This document shows positions 8,320-17,069 of a stretch of 64,000 bases of DNA, piece by piece. The translations under genes and the position numbers were made by a program. The stretch covers positions 14,150 to 78,149 of the forward strand of contig CAYNIW010000009.1 of assembly GCA_964397545.1 (NCBI GenBank), in the 5' to 3' direction. The notes below the pieces were generated by a model. It searched no databases, had not been told where the DNA came from, and saw only the letters and a program-made list of their open reading frames with translations. Within the stretch, counting starts at the first letter, position 1. Each line of letters opens with the position of its first letter. Source of the DNA: JAFGIG01 sp964397545 (GTDB taxonomy: Bacteria > SDB-A).

Positions 8320-9515
8320 CTTCCCTCCCTTGTGGCGTTGAAAGCCGTTTCAAGGGCTTTTTTAGTCTCGAGAACATCGTGTGTCCTGAAAAGAAAAACA
8401 CCTTCGGTAAGAGCGAGAACTGAAAGCGAAATAGACCCGGAAAGCCTCAAAGCCGGTGTCTCGCCTCCTCCAAGAGCTCCTATCATGGATTTTCTCGACA
8501 AACCGACATATACAGGTTTTTCCAAGAAACTTTTCAAGTCTGAAAGTCTCCTCAATAGAGTTAGATTGTGTCTTAAAGTCTTGCCGAAGCCGAATCCGGG
8601 ATCGAGAACTATGTTTTCCGGGGTCAAACCCGACGATTCGGCGCTTTGCGCCCTTTCCTTCAAATAATCCCTGACCTCTTCAAAAACATCTCCGTATTGG
8701 GGATCGACCTGCATGTTCAGAGGAGATCCTTTTTTGTGCATCAGCACCGCTCCGGCATCGTATTTTACGGCAGTTTTTATCATATCAATATTCTCAAATC
8801 CTGAAATATTGTTCACGGCGTTACATCCTTCTTCAAGCGCCATTTCAGCAGTTTCGGGGTGTTCTGTGTCGACGGATATCGGAATTGATGTCTTTTCTCT
8901 TATCCTTTTCACGACGGGCAAAACTCTGGCGGCTTCGTCTTCGAGAGAGACAGGAGAACTGCCGGGCCTGGAAGATTCACCTCCTATATCGAGCATATCG
9001 GCTCCCTGTTTTTCCATATCGAGAGCAAGAGCGACCGCTTCTTTGAAATCCGGGTTTCTCGATTCTTCGTAAAAACTGTCAGAAGTAACGTTTACGACGC
9101 CTACTATTCTCGGCCTGTCAAGCACCAGCTCTTTCCCTCTCATCTTCCAGATCTGAGGTTTTTCTTCTCTTGAAAGTATTTCTTCTATCTTTTGGGAGAG
9201 TTCTTTCAGCTTGAACTGCTGGATTGATATTTTTCCGGCTATCGTCAGAAGCTGAGCTCGGGTAGCCATGAGAATAACTTTCGTTCTTGGGGAAGTTCCG
9301 TTAATGACTCCGCCTGAAACAGCCGCTTCCGCTCCCGAGGATAGAGCTGACTGTTTGAGGACATTACCGCCTGCCATAGAAAGATCGTCTATAAAAAGGC
9401 ATATCGTCTTTGATTTTCTCCACATGAGGTCCCACGCTTCAAAATCAACACCGATTTTTTCGAAAGCTTTCAATACATCTTTTTTTTGATCGAGAGCGCA
9501 GACCTGAACTTTCAT
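8310..9515 (-). CDS. folP: dihydropteroate synthase, long form
   Basis: About 401 residues from the ATG at 9515, chosen because it forms an ATGA overlap with the ftsH stop (9512-9514); a start 33 bases further upstream would overlap ftsH more deeply. The C-terminal 270 residues form the TIM-barrel of DHPS with VGVVNVTSDSF, DIGGESSRPG, NNISG and DPGFGFGK motifs. The enzyme joins p-aminobenzoate to the pterin diphosphate in folate synthesis. About 125 residues precede the first DHPS motif; this N-terminal extension contains no motif I recognise. Long DHPS forms of about 400 residues occur in several lineages, so this is not a fusion artefact. Confidence 0.93.
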   Translation of the reverse strand: MKVQVCALDQKKDVLKAFEKIGVDFEAWDLMWRKSKTICLFIDDLSMAGGNVLKQSALSSGAEAAVSGGVINGTSPRTKVILMATRAQLLTIAGKISIQQFKLKELSQKIEEILSREEKPQIWKMRGKELVLDRPRIVGVVNVTSDSFYEESRNPDFKEAVALALDMEKQGADMLDIGGESSRPGSSPVSLEDEAARVLPVVKRIREKTSIPISVDTEHPETAEMALEEGCNAVNNISGFENIDMIKTAVKYDAGAVLMHKKGSPLNMQVDPQYGDVFEEVRDYLKERAQSAESSGLTPENIVLDPGFGFGKTLRHNLTLLRRLSDLKSFLEKPVYVGLSRKSMIGALGGGETPALRLSGSISLSVLALTEGVFLFRTHDVLETKKALETAFNATREGRWV

Positions 9516-11380
9516 TCCGTTGCTCTGTTTATCGGTTCTTTTCCGCATTCTACTATTATGTCATCGATTTCAGATCCGGTTATGACCTCTTTTTCGAGAA
9601 GTTTTTTAACTGTTTTCTCAAAAACATCAAAATTGTCCCGAATTATCTCAAGAGCCTTTTTATATGAATCATCGAGAATTTTTTTGACTTCTTCATCTAT
9701 GACAAGGGCGGTCGCTTCGGAATATTCTTTGCCGTAAGAGAATTCCTTGCCTCCTATTGAAAATCTCTCTTCACTTCTCCCGTAATTTACGGGTCCGATT
9801 TTGTCGCTCATCCCCCATTCGGCGACAATAGTCCGGGCTATCTGAGTAGCTTTCTCGAGATCGTTAGCCGCTCCTGTTGTAGGCTCGCCGAAAACGAGCA
9901 TCTCCGACGCCCTGCCCCCAAGAAGCTGGGAAAGCATGCTTTCGAGATATTTTTTTCTGTAAATTCTCTTGTCGTCTATAGGCAGAGACTGAGTTACTCC
10001 GAGTGCTCTTCCCCGGGGTATTATTGAAACTTTATGGATGGGGTCGGATTCTTCAAGAAATTTAGCTACAATGGCATGGCCTGCTTCGTGATTTGCTGTG
10101 ATAATCTTTTCTTTCTCATTTATGATCATAGATTTTCTCTCTACGCCCATTAGGATTTTGTCCTTAGCCCATTCAAAATCCGACATCTCGAGATAGTCTT
10201 TGTTTTGTTTCGCCGCCTGAAGGGCGGCTTCGTTAGCCATGTTCGCGAGATCGGCGCCGACAAATCCCGGAGTCTGTTTTGCCAAAACGCCCAAATCAAT
10301 GTCAGGAGACAGAGGAAAATTTTTAGTGTGGACCTCAAGAATTCCCTTCCTGCCGTTGACATCCGGCAGATCCACCATCACTCTTCTGTCGAATCTGCCG
10401 GGTCTGAGCAGTGCCGCATCGAGAATCTCGGGGCGGTTCGTCGCCGCCACTACGATTATTCCCTGATTCTGTTCAAATCCGTCCATTTCAGAAAGCAAAG
10501 CGTTCAGAGTCTGTTCCCTCTCTTCGTGAGCGCCGGACAAAGTGTTGCCCCTGTGCCTGCCGACGGCGTCTATCTCGTCGATAAAAATAATGCAGGGAGT
10601 GTTTTCCTTGGCGTTCTTAAAAAGGTCCCTCACCCTGCTTGCGCCGACACCGACGAAAATCTCTACGAAGTCCGAACCCGTTATGGAAAAGAACGGGACA
10701 TCAGCTTCACCCGCTACTGCTCTGGCGAGCAGGGTTTTTCCGGTTCCCGGAGCTCCTATGAGCAGGACGCCTTTCGGAACTTTCGCGCCGAGTCTCGTGA
10801 ATTTTTTAGGGTCTTTTAAAAATACAATAACTTCGCGGAGTTCTTCTTTGGCTTCTTCTTCACCGGCGACATCTTTAAAAGTGACTTTGTTTTTCGTCGC
10901 TATGAACCTTTTCGCCTTTGACTTGGCAAATGAAAACGCTTTTCCTGAACCTTGGCTGTCCATCATGTATCGCCATATAAAAATCCACACGACGAAAATG
11001 ACGACAATCGGGATCCAGGGCAGAATATACTGCCAGAAATTTGAAGGATTTTTAGATGAAACTACAACCGTGCTGTCTTTAAGAATTTCTCTTATAAGAT
11101 CCGGGTCCGGATAAGGTATACGGGTTTTGAAGAGCTTAAATTCTTCTTCTCCGTCTTGCGCTTTTACAGGTTCAGTCAATTCTCCTTCAATGTCCTGTTC
11201 GACCACGACGAGGGATTTTACCTTTCCCTCCTGCAGAAGGCCGTAGAAGAATGAAAAATCTACACTGCTTCTCTTTTCCCTTTTCATCCCCCATATTTCT
11301 GAAATTATCAGCCCAAGGGCAATAATGGCTATCCAGAAAAGAAGACCTTTTAAGAATGAAAACTTCCGTTTGTCAGGCAA
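9512..11380 (-). CDS. ftsH: ATP-dependent zinc metalloprotease FtsH
   Basis: 622 residues: two N-terminal membrane helices (about 10-28 and 117-137) flanking a periplasmic domain, an AAA+ module with Walker A GAPGTGKT near residue 210, Walker B CIIFIDEIDAVG and the second region of homology RPGRFDRR, then the zinc protease motif HEAGH near 430. It degrades misfolded membrane proteins and regulatory proteins. The frame begins at a TTG (11378-11380) with AGGAGG 11 bases upstream; an in-frame TAA two codons earlier excludes a longer protein. Its stop overlaps folP by ATGA, and hpt lies 35 bases upstream. Confidence 0.97.
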   Translation of the reverse strand: MPDKRKFSFLKGLLFWIAIIALGLIISEIWGMKREKRSSVDFSFFYGLLQEGKVKSLVVVEQDIEGELTEPVKAQDGEEEFKLFKTRIPYPDPDLIREILKDSTVVVSSKNPSNFWQYILPWIPIVVIFVVWIFIWRYMMDSQGSGKAFSFAKSKAKRFIATKNKVTFKDVAGEEEAKEELREVIVFLKDPKKFTRLGAKVPKGVLLIGAPGTGKTLLARAVAGEADVPFFSITGSDFVEIFVGVGASRVRDLFKNAKENTPCIIFIDEIDAVGRHRGNTLSGAHEEREQTLNALLSEMDGFEQNQGIIVVAATNRPEILDAALLRPGRFDRRVMVDLPDVNGRKGILEVHTKNFPLSPDIDLGVLAKQTPGFVGADLANMANEAALQAAKQNKDYLEMSDFEWAKDKILMGVERKSMIINEKEKIITANHEAGHAIVAKFLEESDPIHKVSIIPRGRALGVTQSLPIDDKRIYRKKYLESMLSQLLGGRASEMLVFGEPTTGAANDLEKATQIARTIVAEWGMSDKIGPVNYGRSEERFSIGGKEFSYGKEYSEATALVIDEEVKKILDDSYKKALEIIRDNFDVFEKTVKKLLEKEVITGSEIDDIIVECGKEPINRATE

Positions 11381-11415
11381 TTTTTATGTAACCTCCTGCT
11401 GTCGAATTTCTTAAA

Positions 11416-11934
11416 TCACTCTATAACCGCGATATATGGAAGATGGCGGTGTTTTTCATTGTAGTCGAGCCCGTATCCCACGACAAATTTGTCGGGTATT
11501 TTCACCCCGGTATAGTCAATATTGAGGTCTGTTTTTCTCCTCGCGGGTTTGTCGAGAAAAGCGCAAATTTTAAGGCTTTTCGGGTTTCTCGACAACAGCA
11601 ATTTCTTTATGTAAGAAATTGTCAGTCCGGTGTCCACTATGTCCTCTACGAGAATGACATCCCTTCCGGCTATCGGGTTGTCGAGGTCCTTTGTTATCCT
11701 GACAACTCCGCTTGTCTGGGTCGAGGATCCGTATGAAGAAGCCGCGACGAAATCGAGGATTACGGGAAAATTCAGATTCCTCATGAGGTCTGAAGCAAAG
11801 ACGATCGAACCTTTAAGGATGCAAATAAGGACCACTTCGCCTCTGCCCGAATAATCCCTGTTGAGCTCATGGGCTAAGCTTCTCACCGCAAGAGCAATTT
11901 CCTGCTCTCCGAGTATTGTTTCCTTTACTTCCAT
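11416..11934 (-). CDS. hpt: hypoxanthine phosphoribosyltransferase
   Basis: 172 residues from the ATG at 11932-11934, which shares one base with the tilS TAA stop (TAATG). Longer in-frame starts would overlap tilS by over 60 bases and add a non-conserved leader. The PRPP-binding motif VILVEDIVDTGLT is present, as are an N-terminal LKGSIVFASDL segment and a C-terminal VVGYGLDYNE segment typical of HPRT. It salvages hypoxanthine or guanine to the nucleoside monophosphate. The tilS-hpt-ftsH order is common in bacteria. Confidence 0.95.
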   Translation of the reverse strand: MEVKETILGEQEIALAVRSLAHELNRDYSGRGEVVLICILKGSIVFASDLMRNLNFPVILDFVAASSYGSSTQTSGVVRITKDLDNPIAGRDVILVEDIVDTGLTISYIKKLLLSRNPKSLKICAFLDKPARRKTDLNIDYTGVKIPDKFVVGYGLDYNEKHRHLPYIAVIE

Positions 11935-12926
11935 TAAATCCCCTGTTTTTTCTGTATATGTAACATGTTGTTGCGCCTGCGGGCTTTTAACCCACCGCAA
12001 TTCAGCATATTGCCTGAAGAACGATCCGTCAAAGACAAAAGTCTCTCAGTCTGACAGCCGTCCAGCGACAAATATCCCGACTTCAAAGACGCTATTCTAA
12101 GGATTCTCCTTTTTGAGTGTTCCGGTATTAAGTCAAAAGCTTTAAGGTCTATAGTATAACCTTCACGGCTCGGCCAGGCAACTTCATTTAATATCTTCTC
12201 GTCCGATTCCTGAAGAGTTTCAGAATCGAGTTGAAGTGAATCGAAGAGTCTCAGGAAAAAAAGACCGTAATCTCTTCCTGAAATTTCTCCGAAAACAGGC
12301 ATCAGAACATCTCTTATCTTGTTTCTCTTGTAATGGAGCCATGAGTTTGAAGCATCTTGGAGATATCTAATTGAATTTTCCATTAGAAATTTCCTGATTT
12401 GATCTCTTGTGACTCCCAGAAGAGGTCTGAAATAAACTCCTCGTCTTTCTCTGATGGAAAGAAGGCCCTTCAATCCGGTCCCTCTCATGAGGTTGAACAT
12501 AAAAGTTTCGATTCTGTCGTCGAGGTTGTGCCCGAGAAGAATCATAATTTCTTTCTGCCGCGCGAAATTTTCGAAAAAACCGTATCTCTCTCTTCTCAGT
12601 TTTTCCTCGGACATGCCCTTGGAGTCATTTTTCATTTCGCCTTTTATGAACTCAACACCGAGAAAATCCGAGAGGGATTTTACAAAAGATGATTCTTCCT
12701 TTAATACGCTTGCTTCGCGTTGTTTGTGGTCAAAATACAAAATTCCCTTGAATTTTTTTTCGGCAAAATATTTCGTCAGATAAGAAAGAGCGACTGAATC
12801 TCCTCCTCCACTGCATGCGACAAAGACTTCTTTCCCCTCCGGAATACTCTCAAAAGCCTCTTTAGCTTTCATTTGGACGGCATCACCTGCGACAAAATGA
12901 ATTTTTTTTTCTTTTTCAGTATTCAT
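11934..12926 (-). CDS. tilS: tRNA(Ile)-lysidine synthase
   Basis: 330 residues with the N-type ATP pyrophosphatase P-loop SGGGDS near residue 40, the HNLDDRIETFMFNLMRG segment and a conserved RPLL motif. TilS attaches lysine to C34 of the CAU anticodon tRNA so that it reads AUA. ATA is frequent in the genes of this window, fitting a need for it. The protein is shorter than E. coli TilS (432) and ends soon after the middle domain, as in many compact forms. It overlaps the upstream glycosyltransferase gene by 11 bases and hpt by one, so it is in the same transcript. Confidence 0.93.
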   Translation of the reverse strand: MNTEKEKKIHFVAGDAVQMKAKEAFESIPEGKEVFVACSGGGDSVALSYLTKYFAEKKFKGILYFDHKQREASVLKEESSFVKSLSDFLGVEFIKGEMKNDSKGMSEEKLRRERYGFFENFARQKEIMILLGHNLDDRIETFMFNLMRGTGLKGLLSIRERRGVYFRPLLGVTRDQIRKFLMENSIRYLQDASNSWLHYKRNKIRDVLMPVFGEISGRDYGLFFLRLFDSLQLDSETLQESDEKILNEVAWPSREGYTIDLKAFDLIPEHSKRRILRIASLKSGYLSLDGCQTERLLSLTDRSSGNMLNCGGLKARRRNNMLHIQKKQGI

Positions 12927-14538
12927 AGACTCTGTAATATTGGTTTGATACTATCATACGGGGACGGAATCTGTCTTTAAGCGCTTTTTCAATTTCCAAT
13001 ATTTCCCGGTTTTCGTGCCAGGAATTGACAATCAGCATTGTCTTTCCGGATTTTTCCGCAAGGTCTTCTATATCCGAAGGCATGTAAAAAATTCTAGTAA
13101 AGCTTCTGTTTTTATCCGCCCCCCTGTCGAGGGAGTTAAAGTAATACGTAATCTGAGGATTGGTCAAGTGAAAGTCGTCATCTACATAGACAAGCGAGCG
13201 GAATTCTTTAGAGTAAAACTTTTCAGAAAAGCCTTCTATACCGCTGTCATAATAAACTCTTGTCTGTGTGAATATCCCGCATACAAGAGACAGTAAAAAC
13301 AAAAACAGAGCTGCTGTTTCTGATTTGGACGTTTTTTTTAAGAGAATAAGCAAAGCCGCCGTAGATAAAATAAACAAAAGTATGTAAAAAAGCTGAGGCA
13401 TCCTCATTATATTCCCGAAGTTTCCTCTCATAAAATGGAACCCCGACCAAAGAGAAAACGCAGATGACAGAATAACTGTCACCAAAAAGCTTTCCTTTTT
13501 TTTCGCCATGTCGGAAAGACAAATGCCCGTGAGGATTGACAACGCAGGAATGAAAGCGAGGGAATATGTCCTTAATTGAGTCTTTGAAAAACTGTAAACG
13601 CAGAATTGAACGGCAAAAAACAAGAGGAAAAAGGACATCTCCGGTCTTTTATCCAATGCTATTTTTTTAAGTTTAGTCATCAAAACCGCAACCGAAACAG
13701 GCATCATGAGAGCCAGCTGGTTTACATAAAAAAAGATCCCGAGTCTCTGAACGTTTGACTCAACTCCCGCGGTGGTTCTCTTTATAACGTGAAAGAGAAA
13801 AAAATAGTCAACAAAATTTCCTCCGTATCTGGTTATCATGTATAAATGCCAGGGCAAAGCCAGCACAACTCCAGTGAGAAAAAACACAAAAAAATGCTCT
13901 AAAGCGGGACGAAATTTCATGTTCCTAAAAACCGCCTGAAAGGAAATATAAACAAAAATCGACGCCGGAAGAAACATGCCTACGAGAATTTTACTCATCA
14001 AAGACATCCCGAAACACATGCCTGCGAGTAAAAGGTAAAACCGGTTCTTGTCACGACTGAGGAAAGCGAGAGCTCCCGCAGTCATCCAGAATACGCAGAA
14101 AACATCAAGCTGTCCCTGTCTTGAGTAAGAGAAAAAAAACGCGTTCGTTCCGAGAATCAGGGCTGAAAAAAATCCGGCGAGTCTGTCCCTGAAAAAAAAG
14201 AACAAAATTATCACAAGAAAAGCTCCGGCGAAAGCCGACCAAAATCTTGCTGAAAAAGCCGTTTCGCCGGTGATCTTCATCACAAGCGCCGAAAACCAAA
14301 TGTAAAGAGGAGGGTGAGATGAAGAATAAAGACCGTTTACGGAATACTTTGTCTGATCCAACCAGCTGCCGAAGGAAACGGCGCTTTTAATTCTCGACGC
14401 ATACATTGCCTCGTCCCAGGGCTGTATTTCCGCGTCACCAAGGCCGTAAAAACGCAAAATAGATACTATTAGAACGGCAAGAAACATAAAAATATGCTTT
14501 TTTTCGGTTCTCACTTCTTTATTTCCTGGCAAACGCAT
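12916..14538 (-). CDS. GT39/ArnT-like (PMT-fold) membrane glycosyltransferase
   Basis: About 540 residues from ATG 14538, with about 11 membrane segments. The first loop carries QPWDEAMYASR, the Asp-Glu pair in which GT-C enzymes of the PMT/ArnT family hold the catalytic acid, followed by SSHPPLYIW. Such proteins transfer sugars from polyprenyl phosphate to lipid A, proteins or other periplasmic acceptors; the acceptor cannot be read here. The open frame extends upstream to a TTG at 14619, but the ATG has a close AAAGG and begins just before the first membrane segment; a GTG at 14514 is another option. A TATAAT on the minus strand at 14597-14602 could serve transcription from here into tilS. 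The C-terminal soluble part is short. Confidence 0.82.
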   Translation of the reverse strand: MRLPGNKEVRTEKKHIFMFLAVLIVSILRFYGLGDAEIQPWDEAMYASRIKSAVSFGSWLDQTKYSVNGLYSSSHPPLYIWFSALVMKITGETAFSARFWSAFAGAFLVIILFFFFRDRLAGFFSALILGTNAFFFSYSRQGQLDVFCVFWMTAGALAFLSRDKNRFYLLLAGMCFGMSLMSKILVGMFLPASIFVYISFQAVFRNMKFRPALEHFFVFFLTGVVLALPWHLYMITRYGGNFVDYFFLFHVIKRTTAGVESNVQRLGIFFYVNQLALMMPVSVAVLMTKLKKIALDKRPEMSFFLLFFAVQFCVYSFSKTQLRTYSLAFIPALSILTGICLSDMAKKKESFLVTVILSSAFSLWSGFHFMRGNFGNIMRMPQLFYILLFILSTAALLILLKKTSKSETAALFLFLLSLVCGIFTQTRVYYDSGIEGFSEKFYSKEFRSLVYVDDDFHLTNPQITYYFNSLDRGADKNRSFTRIFYMPSDIEDLAEKSGKTMLIVNSWHENREILEIEKALKDRFRPRMIVSNQYYRVYEY

Positions 14539-14662
14539 CCTTTCTTGCGAAGCAGCGGGGTAAACCTTATACAAAACAGCCGCCAATATCCATTTTATTA
14601 TATCTTGACTTGAAGCCAATGATTTAATTAAATCTTTACATATCGCAAGGAGTGGTAAAAAT

Positions 14663-15187
14663 ATGATTATACTTTTTTGCGCTCTGGCCGCAATAACCGA
14701 TTTTGAAAAAAATTTGATTGTAAAAGAAGCATATCTTTCTATGGTCGAAGAGGGAAGGCTGACGGCGCTTTCTTCGTGCAGTTTTTATCCGCTCGAAAGT
14801 TCGGAAAAAGACTCGCTCGCCGCGAATGCCTTGAACTTATGGGCATATGAACTGAGAAACGGCGCATCTCCCGGTGAAGAATCCGTATTTGTCTTTGCGG
14901 AAAAATTTGAGCTTTTTTGGGAAATTCGTAATTCAACTATTTTCACTCCCGAAAAAGCCGCCTGGAAAATTGAGATAAACTTTCATCTTTTCAAAGACGG
15001 AAATCTTGCCGGACTTCACGAGTCGGAAAGAAGAGGCTCTTTCGACGTTTCCTCGCTTAAAGAAGGCGACCTCGAAAATTCGATCCTTGATTTCAATAGA
15101 GGGCTTACAAAATTTAATATCTTTGAATTCGCGGGTGTGAGCTTTTTATGCGCGGGAATTGTATTTGCTTTTTATTACATAAGATAA
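14663..15187 (+). CDS. unknown small protein with C-terminal membrane anchor
   Basis: 174 residues with a good AAGGAG 10 bases before the ATG. The first 14 residues are hydrophobic and could be a short signal or anchor; the middle is polar and acidic with no motif I recognise; residues 150-173 (FAGVSFLCAGIVFAFYYIR) form a clear terminal membrane helix. It is the first gene of a plus-strand run and lies nine bases before the TPR protein, so the pair is probably co-expressed. It diverges from the glycosyltransferase gene, with only about 124 bases between the two start codons. No function is proposed. Confidence 0.75.
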   Translation: MIILFCALAAITDFEKNLIVKEAYLSMVEEGRLTALSSCSFYPLESSEKDSLAANALNLWAYELRNGASPGEESVFVFAEKFELFWEIRNSTIFTPEKAAWKIEINFHLFKDGNLAGLHESERRGSFDVSSLKEGDLENSILDFNRGLTKFNIFEFAGVSFLCAGIVFAFYYIR

Positions 15188-15196
15188 GGGGGACAA

Positions 15197-15937
15197 TTGA
15201 GCGAAGAAAAAGGCAATGAAAACAAACAGGCAGACATACTTCTGCATATAGAAATGGGCAAAGCCTATCTGCGCCGCGGGAGAAGAGAAGACGCTCTCAG
15301 GGAGCTGAAAACAGCTCTCGCCCTCGCTCCGGACTATCCCGATCTTCATTACGAAATCGGAGTTGTCTATGCCTTAACCGGAAACTACGAAAAAGCGATT
15401 GAGTTTTTCAAAAAATCTATCGAACTGAATCCGAAATACCTCGAACCCCGTCTAAATCTCGCCATAACTCTTTCAGACGCCGGATTCGACAAAGAAGCTA
15501 TAGAGCATTTCAAGGTAGTAAAGGAACTCGAAAAAAACAGTAAATTCCTTTTCGGGGCGGCCGGTTCCAGGATCGCAAACTCCCATGCATACACCGGAGA
15601 CCTTTATTTCGATGTCGAAGCTTTCGACAGCGCGATAGAAGAATACAAAAAAGGAGTAGATATAGCTCCCGATTTTCTCGACATCAGCCTTAAACTCGCC
15701 AAGGCTTACATCGCCAGGGGAGACCTCTCCAAAGCCGAAAAACAACTGCTCAGCATCTTAAACAAAGACCCTAATTTCAGGGACGCCCTGAGAATGCTCG
15801 GTTCAATAAACCTGAAAATGGGAAAAAAAGACAAAGCGAAAGCGATCTGGACGAAGATGCTTTTAGAAAACCCACAAGACAACGAAGCCCAAGTTCTTCT
15901 GAACACGCTGAACGATTTCAACGACAATGCTGATTGA
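15197..15937 (+). CDS. tetratricopeptide repeat protein
   Basis: 246 residues starting at a TTG (15197-15199) preceded by AAGGGGG. It consists almost entirely of TPR helices, about six repeats, such as LHYEIGVVYALTGNYEKAIE and AIEEYKKGVDIAPDFLD. There is no signal peptide or membrane segment, so it is probably cytosolic or peripheral to the membrane protein encoded just upstream. TPR proteins act as protein-binding scaffolds; the partner is unknown. Its end overlaps the upp start by 11 bases. Confidence 0.88.
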   Translation: MSEEKGNENKQADILLHIEMGKAYLRRGRREDALRELKTALALAPDYPDLHYEIGVVYALTGNYEKAIEFFKKSIELNPKYLEPRLNLAITLSDAGFDKEAIEHFKVVKELEKNSKFLFGAAGSRIANSHAYTGDLYFDVEAFDSAIEEYKKGVDIAPDFLDISLKLAKAYIARGDLSKAEKQLLSILNKDPNFRDALRMLGSINLKMGKKDKAKAIWTKMLLENPQDNEAQVLLNTLNDFNDNAD

Positions 15938-16544
15938 GATAGACAGTCCGATAGCTCAGAGCGAATTGAAGTCCGCCAGATCCGTTAGGAGCTCGAAAAA
16001 AGAATTTCGAACGGCTGTCTATAACATGACATCATGCCTATTTTTCGAAGCTTCAAAAAACATCAAGCTTCGGAGATGCACAGTCACGACTCCCCTTGAA
16101 AAAACATTGGGTAAATATTTGGATCAATCCAAAATCGCTCTTGTTCCGATTCTCAGGGCGGGAATGTGGATGGTCAACCCCGTAACGGATTTTCTTCCCG
16201 ATGTCAGCGTTTTTCCAATGGGAATCAGAAGAAATGAAAAAACTCTTGAGCCCCTGGTTTATTACTCATCCCTACCCCCTGATTTCAAAGGAATTCATGT
16301 GTTTCTTCTCGACCCAATGCTCGCGACAGGCGGGTCTGCATCTTATGTCTGTCATGAAATTCTCAAAAGAAAACCCGGGAATCTTGACATACTTACTATT
16401 ATATGCGCCCCTGAAGGCGTCTCGAAAATAGAAGCGCTATACCCCGGAACGAAAATTTATACAGTCTCCCTCGACAGAAAACTCAACTCAGCCGGTTACA
16501 TACTCCCTGGTTTAGGAGACGCCGGAGACAGAATTTACGGCTGA
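15927..16544 (+). CDS. upp: uracil phosphoribosyltransferase
   Basis: 205 residues with the UPRTase hallmarks: RAGMWM near residue 78, the PRPP loop LLDPMLATGGSA and the C-terminal uracil-binding PGLGDAGDRIYG. It salvages uracil with PRPP to UMP. The ATG at 15927 lies within the last codons of the TPR gene (overlap 11), so translation may be coupled. Length is standard for bacterial Upp (about 208). Confidence 0.96.
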   Translation: MLIEIDSPIAQSELKSARSVRSSKKEFRTAVYNMTSCLFFEASKNIKLRRCTVTTPLEKTLGKYLDQSKIALVPILRAGMWMVNPVTDFLPDVSVFPMGIRRNEKTLEPLVYYSSLPPDFKGIHVFLLDPMLATGGSASYVCHEILKRKPGNLDILTIICAPEGVSKIEALYPGTKIYTVSLDRKLNSAGYILPGLGDAGDRIYG

Positions 16545-16565
16545 TTTATTTAACTGGAGGTAAAT

Positions 16566-17063
16566 ATCACTGACACGGATAAAAACAAAATCACTGTTTT
16601 AGTTCTTTTTTTTCTCATTCTCGCGGCGGACCAGATAACAAAACATTTAATACAGATACACTTTTCTTCTAATCCGTCTCCTATCCACGTCATAGGCTCG
16701 TATTTCAATATAGTCTATGTTGAAAATCCCTACGGCGCGATGGGATTGAGGTTCGGTCCTTCCTGGCTACACGCGCTGACATCTTCAGCCGCAACGCTTT
16801 TGGTCGGAATTTACAGCGTCTATACACTTTTCTGGAGAAAAAATTCGACTTTTTTGAAAAATCTCGGCCTATTCATGGTCTTTGCCGGAGCCGCCGGAAA
16901 TTTAGCGGATAAACTTCTCAGAAGCGGCGGAGTTATAGACTTCATAGATATAGGAATCGGAAAACACAGATTCTGGGCATTTAACATTGCCGATGCTTCT
17001 ATATCCGTAGGAGCCGTTCTATGGATAATTTTTTCTTCAATTAAGAACAAAGAAGCGGAATAA
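16566..17063 (+). CDS. lspA: lipoprotein signal peptidase (signal peptidase II), non-canonical start
   Basis: Homology extends well upstream of the first ATG in frame (16740): the translated segment contains LAADQITKHL, the start of LspA, and four membrane helices in all. Catalytic motifs are present: VENPYGAMG, GNLADKLLRSGGVIDFID with the first catalytic Asp, and FNIADASIS with the second. No ATG, GTG or TTG exists in frame between the TAA at 16551 and 16740. The best initiation site is ATC at 16566, five bases after GGAGG (16556-16560), giving 165 residues, the usual length. CTG at 16554 is the other near-cognate option but precedes the SD. It cleaves prolipoproteins such as the one encoded at 49778-50038. 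Confidence 0.88.
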   Translation: MTDTDKNKITVLVLFFLILAADQITKHLIQIHFSSNPSPIHVIGSYFNIVYVENPYGAMGLRFGPSWLHALTSSAATLLVGIYSVYTLFWRKNSTFLKNLGLFMVFAGAAGNLADKLLRSGGVIDFIDIGIGKHRFWAFNIADASISVGAVLWIIFSSIKNKEAE

Positions 17064-17069
17064 AACGGG

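Noticed and set aside
10205..10819. Open frame of 204 codons on the plus strand inside ftsH
   Set aside because: It lies entirely opposite the conserved AAA+ domain of FtsH and has no start signals of its own.
11934..12000. Longer N-terminus for hpt (start at 12000)
   Set aside because: It would overlap tilS by more than 60 bases and add residues absent from HPRT; the TAATG junction at 11934 is the natural start.
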